Source: an uncultured Collinsella sp.
GTDB lineage: Bacteria; Actinomycetota; Coriobacteriia; Coriobacteriales; Coriobacteriaceae
Length of the DNA: 5,984 bases
Assembly (NCBI GenBank): GCA_900549355.1
Contig: UROA01000113.1
Span: 1 to 5,984 of the forward strand
Reading direction: 5' to 3'
The position numbers were made by a program, and so were the translations under genes. The notes beneath the pieces are model-generated. The model saw nothing but the letters and a program-made list of their open reading frames with translations. It had not been told where the DNA came from and searched no databases. This document shows, piece by piece, positions 1-5,450 of this stretch (positions are counted from its first letter, which is position 1; the number at the start of each line of letters is the position of its first letter).

Positions 1-26
1 GGCCCGTGGGTTATACCCTAAGAGCA

Positions 27-49
27 AACCACCCTTTTTAAGGGTGGTT
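27..49. terminator. Hairpin, possible terminator of a gene upstream of the window
   Basis: A perfect 10-bp stem (27-36 with 40-49, AACCACCCTT / AAGGGTGGTT) closes a 3-base TTT loop. The + strand continues TCTGATTGG and the - strand continues TGCTCTTAG, so neither side has a good U-tract. It could be a weak or bidirectional terminator for a gene ending just left of the window, or only a structured spacer. The stem itself is certain; the function is inferred. Confidence 0.35.
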
Positions 50-63
50 CTGATTGGCGCATT

Positions 64-110
64 GGGGTCAGGTTACTTTGCAGCAACATGGTGCAGACAA
101 ACCTGACACC
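64..110. repeat. REP-like imperfect palindrome
   Basis: The whole 47-nt stretch folds back on itself. GTCAGGTT (67-74) pairs with AACCTGAC (100-107), GG (64-65) with CC (109-110), TTTGCA (77-82) with TGCAGA (92-97, one G-U pair), and CA (84-85) with TG (89-90), around a 3-base loop. About 18 of 23 possible pairs form. The outer sequence GGGGTCAGGTT resembles the GGGGTCAGGTC-type ends of palindromes associated with REP-associated tyrosine transposases (RAYTs) in other bacteria; this likeness is from memory and was not searched. There is no U-tract, so a terminator is unlikely. No transposase gene is in the window. Confidence 0.4.
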
Positions 111-167
111 TTTGCACCAAACCCGCTGGGGCGGGCCTGACGATTGCGCACGGAGTCGTGGTGTGAT

Positions 168-198
168 TTGCGTCGGTGTCCGCGCGGCTCGGTATACT
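168..198 (+). promoter_or_regulatory. Possible promoter of the PcrA helicase gene
   Basis: TATACT at 193-198 is a good -10 box, five of six matches to TATAAT. The best partner upstream is TTGCGT at 168-173, a poor -35 with a long 19-bp spacer. Transcription would start near 205, giving a leader of about 55 nt before the ATG at 260. The -10 is the only convincing part. Confidence 0.35.
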
Positions 199-247
199 GG
201 TACGGCTCAAACTATGGCGCTGCCCGCAGGCGCGCCGTCCGTCAGAT

Positions 248-253
248 GAGGAG
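248..253 (+). promoter_or_regulatory. Ribosome binding site that decides the helicase start
   Basis: GAGGAG (within GATGAGGAG, 245-253) lies 6 nt before the ATG at 260. It favours that ATG over the in-frame GTG at 176, which has no Shine-Dalgarno match, precedes the probable -10 box, and would add 28 residues that do not look like family sequence. Confidence 0.75.
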
Positions 254-259
254 TCGCCC

Positions 260-3160
260 ATGACCCAGCCCCTGCCCTGGGAAAAGAACACTGCCGCGCC
301 CGTGCCGCCCGCGCCGGAACCCGTGCCGCTCGATGCGTACACCGCCCCCGCCGCGCCGGAACCCGAGCTCGTTCCGCTCGACATCTACGACGCCCCGGCT
401 CCGGCGCCCAAACCCGCCAAGCCGCTCGTCGACATCGACAGCCTTAATCCCGCTCAGCGCGAGGCGGTCCTGACCACCGAGGGCCCGCTGCTGGTGCTCG
501 CCGGTGCTGGCTCGGGCAAGACCCGCGTCTTGACCTTCCGCATCGCACATATGCTCGGCGACCTGGGCGTTAAGCCCTGGCAGATCCTTGCCATCACGTT
601 TACCAACAAGGCCGCGGCCGAGATGCGTGAGCGTCTGGCGGCACTCATTCCCAGCGGCACCCGCGGCATGTGGGTGTGCACCTTCCATGCCATGTGCGTG
701 CGTATGCTGCGCGAGGACGCCGACCTGCTGGGCTACACCGGGCAGTTCACGATCTACGACGATGACGACTCAAAGCGCATGGTGCGCGACATTATGCAGG
801 CGCTCGGCATCGAGCAAAAGCAGTTCCCCATCAACATGATCCGCAGCAAGATCAGCTCGGCTAAAAACGCCATGATCGGGCCCGAGGACATGCTCAAATC
901 CGCCGACAGCCCCAACGACAAAAAGGCCGCGCAGGTCTACCTGGAGCTGGAACGCCGCCTGCGCGCCGCCAACGCGATGGACTTCGACGACCTGCTCGTG
1001 CGCACGCTCGAGCTGCTGCGCACCCGCCCCGAGGTGCTCGACAAGTACCAAGAGCGCTTCCGCTACATTAGCGTCGACGAGTATCAGGACACCAACCACG
1101 TCCAGTACGAGATCGCCAACCTGCTGGCCGCCAAGTACCAAAACCTCATGGTCGTGGGCGACGACGACCAGTCCATTTATAGCTGGCGTGGCGCCGACAT
1201 CACCAATATCCTGGACTTTGAGAAGGACTTTAAAGACTGCAAGACCGTTAAGCTGGAGCAGAACTACCGCTCCACGGGTCATATCCTGAGCGCCGCCAAC
1301 GCCGTGGTGCGCCACAACTCGCAGCGCAAGGACAAACGCCTGTTTACGGCCGAGGGCGACGGCGAGAAGATCCAGGCCTTCCAGGCAAGCGATGAGCGCG
1401 ACGAGGGCCGCTGGATTGCCGGCGAGATCGAAAAGCTGCACTCCAAGGGCACGAGTTACGACGACATCGCCGTGTTCTACCGCACCAACGCCCAGTCGCG
1501 CATTCTCGAAGATATGTTCCTGCGCGCGGGCGTGCCCTACAAGATCGTGGGTGGCACGCGATTCTTCGACCGTGCCGAGATCCGCGACGTTATGGCATAT
1601 CTCAAGATGATCGTGAACCCGGCCGACGAGATGAGCGTCAAGCGCGTCATCAATACGCCGCGCCGCGGTATCGGCTCCACCTCGATCCAAAAGATTGAGC
1701 AGCTGGCGCGCGACAACCGTTGCTCGTTCTTCCAGGCCTGCGAGATCGCGTGCGCCGAGACCGGCATGTTTAGCGCCAAGGTCCGCAACGGCCTGTCGAG
1801 CTTTGTGTCGCTGGTGCGCGAAGGTCGCCGCATGGACGGCGAGCTCAAGGACGTTGTCGAGATGATCGTCGATAAAACGGGCCTTCTGCAGGCCTTCCGC
1901 GCCGAGGGCACCATGGAGTCCGAGAGCCGCGCCGAGAACATTCAGGAATTCTTGGGCGTTGCTGCCGAATTTGAAGAGACGCACGAGGATATCGAGGGTA
2001 CGCTCGAGAGCCTAGAAGAGCTGCGCGCAGCCGGTGTTGCCGACGTGCCTGCCGGCGCCGAGCCCGAGCCCATCGTGGTGAGCGCGCCCGCGCCCGAACC
2101 GGGGCCATCTGCCCCGGCATCCTCGTTTGAGGCGCTCGTCGGCGCGCGCGATGCCGCAGGTTCCAATCCGCTCGATAGCCTGGCGGCCCCGGCGCTTTCT
2201 CTGCAGGATGCCCTGGCCGCCGCCATCGCGGGCAACGCGTATGCCGCGCCGACGGAGTTGCCGGCGGGCGCCGTGCATGCCGACGAGATCGAGCACACCT
2301 ACGGTCCGCTCACCTGCAAGGCGCTGCCGGCACTCATGGAGTGGCTGGCCCTGCGCTCCGACTTGGATTCCCTGGCCGGAGAGACGCATGCCATCACCAT
2401 GATGACCATCCACTCCGCCAAGGGCCTGGAGTTCCCCGCGGTGTTCGTGGCCGGCATGGAGGAGGGCATCTTCCCGCACGTGCACGACTTTGGCGGCAGC
2501 GATGACCCGGGCAAGCTCGAGGAGGAGCGTCGCCTGGCCTACGTTGCCATCACGCGTGCCCGTAAGCGACTGTTCTTGACCTATGCGGCCACACGTCGCA
2601 CCTACGGCTCGACCTCTGCCAACCCGCGCTCGCGCTTCCTCAACGAGATTCCGTTTGAGGATATCGAGTTTAGCGGTATCGGCTCTGCCGGTTTTGAGGG
2701 CACGGGCTGGGAGAAGCGCGGCGACCGTCACGGCACCTTTGGCTCGGGCATGGGCTCGGACATGTACGGCGGCAAGGTGTTTGGTTCGCATACGCGTTCG
2801 ACCGGCGGTTCCGGTTCGCGCGGCGGATCGAGCTTTGACGATTTCTTTGGCGGCAGCAGTTACGGAACCGAGCGCCATCGCGGGGTCTCGCCCGACGCCG
2901 GCCGTGTTGTCTCGACCTTTGGTTCGGGCGCACCGCGAGCCAAAAAGCCCTCGTCCAAGGTGTCCCCGACGGTGGAGCGCAAGGTCGATCGCGCCAGCGC
3001 ATCGCAGGACTTTGCCGCGGGCGATACCGTGAGCCACAAGACCTTTGGCACGGGTACCGTGATCTCGGTCGCTGGAGACATGATCGAGGTTCAATTCGAA
3101 AAGACCGGCCAGACCAAAAAGCTGATGAAGGGCTTTGCACCGATCGTTAAACTGTCGTAA
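260..3160 (+). CDS. pcrA: UvrD/PcrA-type ATP-dependent DNA helicase (3'-5'), 966 aa
   Basis: Superfamily 1A helicase acting in nucleotide excision repair, replication restart and removal of RecA or stalled RNA polymerase from DNA. Motifs appear in order: Q motif (LNPAQREAV, Gln66), Walker A AGAGSGKT (81-88, Lys87), motif Ia ITFTNKAA (112-119), Walker B DEYQDT (273-278), motif III GDDDQSIYSWRGAD (300-313), motif IV QNYRS (334-338), motif V IHSAKGLEF (717-725) and motif VI YVAITRAR (761-768, Arg766). The C-terminal ~50 residues (from about 917, FGTGTV) match the tudor/KOW-like tail of PcrA. It is longer than typical PcrA (about 720-750 aa) because of three additions: a Pro/Ala-rich N-terminus (about 1-58) with an imperfect duplication, a ~110-residue insertion (about 578-688), and a Gly/Ser-rich linker (about 805-875). 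No frameshift or missing catalytic residue is seen. It stands alone on its strand with its own terminator. The UvrD/PcrA assignment is secure; choosing pcrA over uvrD is by the Gram-positive-type tail. Confidence 0.96.
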   Translation: MTQPLPWEKNTAAPVPPAPEPVPLDAYTAPAAPEPELVPLDIYDAPAPAPKPAKPLVDIDSLNPAQREAVLTTEGPLLVLAGAGSGKTRVLTFRIAHMLGDLGVKPWQILAITFTNKAAAEMRERLAALIPSGTRGMWVCTFHAMCVRMLREDADLLGYTGQFTIYDDDDSKRMVRDIMQALGIEQKQFPINMIRSKISSAKNAMIGPEDMLKSADSPNDKKAAQVYLELERRLRAANAMDFDDLLVRTLELLRTRPEVLDKYQERFRYISVDEYQDTNHVQYEIANLLAAKYQNLMVVGDDDQSIYSWRGADITNILDFEKDFKDCKTVKLEQNYRSTGHILSAANAVVRHNSQRKDKRLFTAEGDGEKIQAFQASDERDEGRWIAGEIEKLHSKGTSYDDIAVFYRTNAQSRILEDMFLRAGVPYKIVGGTRFFDRAEIRDVMAYLKMIVNPADEMSVKRVINTPRRGIGSTSIQKIEQLARDNRCSFFQACEIACAETGMFSAKVRNGLSSFVSLVREGRRMDGELKDVVEMIVDKTGLLQAFRAEGTMESESRAENIQEFLGVAAEFEETHEDIEGTLESLEELRAAGVADVPAGAEPEPIVVSAPAPEPGPSAPASSFEALVGARDAAGSNPLDSLAAPALSLQDALAAAIAGNAYAAPTELPAGAVHADEIEHTYGPLTCKALPALMEWLALRSDLDSLAGETHAITMMTIHSAKGLEFPAVFVAGMEEGIFPHVHDFGGSDDPGKLEEERRLAYVAITRARKRLFLTYAATRRTYGSTSANPRSRFLNEIPFEDIEFSGIGSAGFEGTGWEKRGDRHGTFGSGMGSDMYGGKVFGSHTRSTGGSGSRGGSSFDDFFGGSSYGTERHRGVSPDAGRVVSTFGSGAPRAKKPSSKVSPTVERKVDRASASQDFAAGDTVSHKTFGTGTVISVAGDMIEVQFEKTGQTKKLMKGFAPIVKLS

Positions 3161-3167
3161 TCCCGGC

Positions 3168-3297
3168 GGACCTGGGCGGGCGTATGGGGCAACATCGCCT
3201 GCTCGGACAGTCCTGCGCAAGACGGAGGCCACATTAAGTGGCCTCCTTTGCGTGCGGAACTCGCGATCGATGTTGCCCCATACGCCCGCCCAGGTCC
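3168..3297. repeat. 130-bp element with perfect 30-bp inverted arms
   Basis: The 30 bases at 3168-3197 (beginning GGACCTGGGCGGG, ending CAACATCG) are the exact reverse complement of 3268-3297. Between the arms, 70 bp hold the GGAGGCCAC/GTGGCCTCC terminator hairpin flanked by a further CGCAA/TTGCG pair (3216-3220 with 3248-3252). Outside the arms, CCC (3162-3164) can also pair with GGG (3300-3302). No direct target-site duplication is visible at the edges and there is no coding potential. It could be a miniature inverted-repeat element, two copies of a short repeat in opposite orientation, or an over-long 3' hairpin of pcrA mRNA. The repeat is read directly from the sequence; its nature is unknown. 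Confidence 0.85.
3224..3250 (+). terminator. Intrinsic terminator of pcrA
   Basis: The stem GGAGGCCAC (3224-3232) / GTGGCCTCC (3238-3246) is a perfect 9-bp GC-rich helix with an ATTAA loop, followed on the + strand by TTTGCG. It begins 63 nt after the pcrA stop. The U-tract is short, but the outer CGCAA/TTGCG pairing extends the helix. It sits in the centre of the 130-bp inverted-repeat element. Confidence 0.7.
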
Positions 3298-3382
3298 TTG
3301 GGTAACGTTGCTTGCGAACGCCGCTCCGCTCGTCCGCTTTTTGATTTGGAGAACCGGGTGGGCTGAAATGTAGATACGAGTA

Positions 3383-3426
3383 GGGGCTCCTCCGTTGATG
3401 AACGGGGGAGCCCCTTGTTTCGTTTT
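3383..3426 (+). terminator. Strong hairpin terminator in the pcrA/manA convergent gap
   Basis: A 14-bp stem (3383-3396 with 3401-3414, one G-U pair) with a GATG tetraloop is followed on the + strand by TTGTTTCGTTTT. The U-tract direction suits + strand transcripts, so it acts as a second stop for pcrA read-through. On the - strand the hairpin lies 28 nt beyond the manA stop but is followed by TACTCGTATC, a poor U-tract. It may still end manA transcripts less efficiently. Between the 130-bp element and this hairpin (3298-3382) nothing else recognisable is seen. Confidence 0.75.
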
Positions 3427-3441
3427 GGTTGTTGTTGTGAC

Positions 3442-4374
3442 CTAGAGGTGGCTGATGATCAGTTCCATCTTGCCTTCGAGGTCGATGGAGCTGACGGTGC
3501 TGGGGGCCAGCAGGTGGCTTCCCTTGTGGACGGGGTCGCCACAGATGGTGCCTTCGCCGTCGATGACCGACAGGCACATGAAGGGCCAGCGCTGGTCGAG
3601 GGTCTTGCTGCCGTTGACGCGCACGCGATCGACGGTGTAGCAGGGGTTGGACTCGAGCTCGGTCACGCCGTCCACCTCGGGCGCGGTTATCGTGCCGTCG
3701 GTCGGAGCCTGGGCATCAAAGTCGATGCAGTCGAGGCTCTGCTCAATGTGCAGTGGGCGCAGCTTGCCGTCGGTGCCGGGACGGTCGTAGTCGTACAGGC
3801 GATACGTCACGTCGCTCGACTGCTGCGTCTCCAAAATGAGCGTGCCGGTCTTGATGGCGTGCACGGTACCGGAATCAATCTGGAAAAAGTCGCCCTTGTG
3901 GATCGGCAGTACGTTGAGCATGTCGCCCCAGCGGCCGTCCTCGATCATCTGTGCGGCCTCGGCGCGGTCATGCGCGCGCTGGCCGACGATGATTGTGGCG
4001 CCGGGCTCGCAGTCCAGCACATACCAGCACTCGGTTTTGCCCAGGCTGCCGTTCTCGTGCTTGGCGGCGTACTCGTCGTTGGGATGAATCTGGATCGAAA
4101 GGTCGTCCTTGGCGTCCAGAATCTTAATGAGCAGCGGGAACTCCTTGCCCTCGCAGTTGCCAAAGAGCTCGCGGTGCTCGGCCCACAGCCACGACAGCGT
4201 GTGGCCTGCATACGGGCCCTCCGCAATCTGGCAGTCGCCGTTGGGATGGGCCGAGATGGCCCAGCACTCACCGATGGGCCCCTCGGGAATGTCGTAACCA
4301 AATACGGTTTCGAGCTGGCGGCCGCCCCAGATCTTCTCGTGGAAGATCGGCGTCAGTTTAATCAAATCGGACAT
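3442..4374 (-). CDS. manA: Class I mannose-6-phosphate isomerase, short Firmicutes type, 310 aa
   Basis: A cytoplasmic zinc enzyme that interconverts mannose-6-phosphate and fructose-6-phosphate, linking mannose use or GDP-mannose supply to glycolysis. From the chosen start, the zinc-site pattern is visible as Gln95 and His97 in LSIQIHPND, Glu115 in GKTECWYVL, and His172 in IDSGTVHAI. Arg192 in VTYRLYDYDR fits the catalytic arginine of the family. The N-terminal IFHEKIWGG and the length close to the ~315 residues of B. subtilis ManA mark the short class rather than the ~390-residue enterobacterial one. The cupin core is complete and ends in a TAG stop. A start at 4380 adds Met-Asn, but its ATG is only 1 nt from the GGGGG ribosome site, while the ATG at 4374 is 7 nt away. 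It lies 74 bp downstream of the regulator gene on the same strand, which suggests co-transcription. Confidence 0.93.
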   Translation of the reverse strand: MSDLIKLTPIFHEKIWGGRQLETVFGYDIPEGPIGECWAISAHPNGDCQIAEGPYAGHTLSWLWAEHRELFGNCEGKEFPLLIKILDAKDDLSIQIHPNDEYAAKHENGSLGKTECWYVLDCEPGATIIVGQRAHDRAEAAQMIEDGRWGDMLNVLPIHKGDFFQIDSGTVHAIKTGTLILETQQSSDVTYRLYDYDRPGTDGKLRPLHIEQSLDCIDFDAQAPTDGTITAPEVDGVTELESNPCYTVDRVRVNGSKTLDQRWPFMCLSVIDGEGTICGDPVHKGSHLLAPSTVSSIDLEGKMELIISHL

Positions 4375-4381
4375 ATTCATA

Positions 4382-4386
4382 CCCCC
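4382..4386 (-). promoter_or_regulatory. Ribosome binding site of manA
   Basis: On the - strand GGGGG precedes T-ATG-AAT-ATG. GGGGG can pair with the CCUCC of 16S rRNA with one G-U pair. Its spacing is 1 nt to the first ATG (4380) and 7 nt to the second (4374), so the second is the better start. Confidence 0.55.
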
Positions 4387-4395
4387 ATTGTGTTG

Positions 4396-4435
4396 CGCGG
4401 GCGCCGCGTAAAACTGCTCAAAACGAGCGCCCGCG
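4396..4435 (-). other. Intercistronic hairpin between the regulator gene and manA
   Basis: CGCGGGCGC (4396-4404) pairs perfectly with GCGCCCGCG (4427-4435), leaving a 22-nt loop. A smaller competing hairpin, GCTC/GAGC (4416-4419 with 4425-4428), lies across the loop and right arm. On the - strand it starts 13 nt after the regulator stop and is followed by CAACACAATG, with no U-tract, just before the manA ribosome site. It is more likely an mRNA processing or stability element, or a partial attenuator, than a full terminator. Confidence 0.5.
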
Positions 4436-4448
4436 TGACTACAAAAAC

Positions 4449-5168
4449 CTATGCCAACGTTACGTTGTGCAACTCAAAGCGGTCGCCAACGTTGCGCGAG
4501 ATCGAATACTCAAAGGCGGCGCCGCTGTCCAAAAAGCCAATTTGGGTGAGCTCGAGCAGGGGAGAGCCAAGTTTGGTGTCCAGACGCTCGGCTTCTTCCT
4601 CGGTTGCTGCCACGGCGCGAATGGTACGGTGGAAGCTCGAAATCTTCAGCCCACATTGCTCGCGGATGAAGCGGTAGACCGATCCGTACAGATCCTTCTT
4701 TTTCAGCCCTGGAATCAGCTCGAGGGGCATGTAGGTGTACTCGATAACGATGGGCTTCTCATCGGCCTGACGCACGCGCACGACGTGATAGGCAAAGTCA
4801 TCCTCGGCAATTCCCAGCTGGGCTGCGATGTCCGCCGGTGGATTAACGATCGAGAAATCGTAGACCACCGAGGTCACCTTCTCCCCGCGATGCTCATACG
4901 AAAAACCCTGGGCACGGTCGTTTTTGCCCTGGAAAAACGCCTGGCCGGGAAGTCCCGCCGTGTCCTTAACGTAGGTACCCGATCCGCGTCGGCTGGTAAT
5001 AAGACCTTCCTCGGTGATTTGTTCAATAGCTCGTTTGACGGTGATTTTTGAAACGCTATAGAGCTCGCAGAACTCAACGACGGTGGGAAGCTTGTCGCCC
5101 GGTTTAAGAGCGCCATCCTCAATACTTCGACGAATATCTGCAGCTATCGCCTCGTATTTGGGAATCAT
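4449..5168 (-). CDS. GntR-family (HutC subfamily) transcriptional regulator with UTRA domain, 239 aa
   Basis: A DNA-binding repressor type whose C-terminal domain senses a small ligand, often a sugar phosphate. Residues 1-68 form the winged helix-turn-helix (PGDKLPTVVEF, then SVSKITVKRAIEQITEEGLI, and the wing RRGSGTYV at 60-67). Residues about 88-235 form the UTRA domain, with the hallmark R-x-R-x-A-D-x-x-P-I (131-140), IEYTYMPLELIPGL (142-155), and the C-terminal strands PLLELTQIGF and FEYSISRNVGDRFEL. Length is normal for the family. The start is supported by AAAGGAGG (5180-5173) 4 nt before the ATG. It precedes manA in the same direction and diverges from a ROK sugar kinase, so both are likely targets. 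An interrupted palindrome at 5189-5216 just before its start suggests autoregulation. The ligand is unknown; mannose-6-P, fructose-6-P or a phosphorylated disaccharide would fit the context. Confidence 0.92.
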   Translation of the reverse strand: MIPKYEAIAADIRRSIEDGALKPGDKLPTVVEFCELYSVSKITVKRAIEQITEEGLITSRRGSGTYVKDTAGLPGQAFFQGKNDRAQGFSYEHRGEKVTSVVYDFSIVNPPADIAAQLGIAEDDFAYHVVRVRQADEKPIVIEYTYMPLELIPGLKKKDLYGSVYRFIREQCGLKISSFHRTIRAVAATEEEAERLDTKLGSPLLELTQIGFLDSGAAFEYSISRNVGDRFELHNVTLA

Positions 5169-5188
5169 GGAACCTCCTTTCCAACTTG

Positions 5189-5216
5189 GTTGAGTATAAA
5201 AGAAAGTATAGTCAAC
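5189..5216. promoter_or_regulatory. Interrupted palindrome, candidate operator of the GntR regulator
   Basis: The sequence reads GTTGA-n-TATA-n8-TATA-n-TCAAC: two nested inverted repeats share one centre (between 5202 and 5203), giving 9 of 14 matched pairs over 28 bp. It ends 21 bp from the regulator start codon and directly abuts its ribosome binding region. The half GTATAG at 5206-5211 also resembles part of the GT-x-TA-x-AC pattern of HutC-type operators. No binding evidence can be seen; it may be chance in AT-rich DNA. Confidence 0.45.
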
Positions 5217-5230
5217 ACCTAAGTATCCCT

Positions 5231-5236
5231 ATTATA
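5231..5236 (-). promoter_or_regulatory. Possible -10 box for the gntR-manA operon
   Basis: The - strand reads TATAAT here. The position 17 bp further upstream (5254-5259) reads ATCTTT, not a real -35, and there is no TGn extension. The surrounding AT-rich DNA could compensate. Transcription would begin near 5224, so the palindrome at 5189-5216 would lie just downstream, a position suited to repression. Confidence 0.3.
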
Positions 5237-5258
5237 TATTTAAAAAGTTCGAGAAAGA

Positions 5259-5264
5259 TATAAT
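5259..5264 (+). promoter_or_regulatory. Possible -10 box for the ROK kinase leader
   Basis: TATAAT occurs on the + strand, with AT-rich DNA but no TTGACA-like box at the right distance upstream (ATATTT at 5236-5241). If used, transcripts start near 5271 and have a leader of about 180 nt containing the palindrome at 5288-5299 and the hairpin at 5356-5395. Confidence 0.3.
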
Positions 5265-5287
5265 TAAAAGTCGCTTTGCATATAAAC

Positions 5288-5299
5288 TAGAGCGCTCTA
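5288..5299. promoter_or_regulatory. Perfect 12-bp palindrome, candidate operator
   Basis: TAGAGCGCTCTA is its own reverse complement and stands in AT-rich DNA in the divergent gap. An even-length palindrome with a central GCGC is typical of LacI-family operators, so a regulator encoded elsewhere may bind it. It is also compatible with a GntR-type dimer. Symmetry is certain; the binding protein is unknown. Confidence 0.45.
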
Positions 5300-5355
5300 A
5301 ATAGATAAACATCTGAGTAATGTCGTGTTAAGCGGTCATTCGCGTTTTCCCAGAT

Positions 5356-5396
5356 AAAACCTACCAAAACAAACCTGTCCTTTTTGGTAGGTTTTT
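5356..5396 (+). terminator. Terminator-like hairpin in the kinase leader (possible attenuator or sRNA end)
   Basis: A perfect 14-bp stem (5356-5369, AAAACCTACCAAAA, with 5382-5395) closes a 12-nt loop, and the 3' arm ends in a T5 run (5392-5396). The - strand continuation TTTATCTG is also T-rich, so it may work both ways. It lies between two divergent genes, where no gene end needs a terminator, and 54 nt before the kinase ATG. AAACCT recurs in the loop (5371-5376) and can pair with the same AGGTTT (5389-5394), offering a competing fold. Either a leader attenuator, the end of a short RNA starting near 5271, or insulation of the kinase from upstream transcription. Confidence 0.55.
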
Positions 5397-5400
5397 GCCT

Positions 5401-5450
5401 TGGGAGCGGTACCATACAGGCAATGTTTAAACGAGAAAGGCGGGCTCCCA
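5401..5450 (+). promoter_or_regulatory. Inverted repeat enclosing the kinase ribosome binding site
   Basis: TGGGAGC (5401-5407) is the exact reverse complement of GCTCCCA (5444-5450), whose last A is the first base of the start codon. The likely Shine-Dalgarno AAAGG (5436-5440, 9 nt before the ATG) lies in the loop. Folding would crowd the start codon, so translation could depend on this stem. The 7-bp stem with a 36-nt loop is only moderately stable. Confidence 0.4.

Noticed and set aside
1..21. Possible end of an upstream gene (six codons then TAA in frame 1)
   Set aside because: Six codons cannot be assigned, the rare ATA codon argues against it, and the following hairpin has only a weak U-tract.
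122..135. CCCGC/GCGGG small hairpin
   Set aside because: A 5-bp stem with no U-tract in GC-rich DNA is expected by chance.
176..259. Upstream GTG start for PcrA adding 28 residues
   Set aside because: There is no ribosome site, it precedes the likely -10 box, and the ATG at 260 has GAGGAG at good spacing.
770..1984. Long open frame on the - strand inside pcrA
   Set aside because: It lies opposite a fully convincing helicase frame, has no family motif, and open antisense frames are common in GC-rich genes.
2012..3577. Long open frame on the - strand spanning the pcrA end and the gap
   Set aside because: Arg/Gly-rich translation without motifs; it overlaps pcrA, the inverted-repeat element and manA, so it is a shadow.
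3415..4677. Long open frame on the + strand over manA and the end of the regulator gene
   Set aside because: It runs antisense to two recognised genes, begins inside a terminator U-tract and shows no family features.
5193..5215. TTGACT and TATACT on the - strand as a promoter for the regulator gene
   Set aside because: The spacer is only 11 bp; these boxes are better explained as parts of the palindrome at 5189-5216.
5276..5306. TTGCAT with TAAATA as a + strand promoter spanning the palindrome
   Set aside because: The -10 matches only three of six positions, so it cannot be supported over the TATAAT at 5259-5264.
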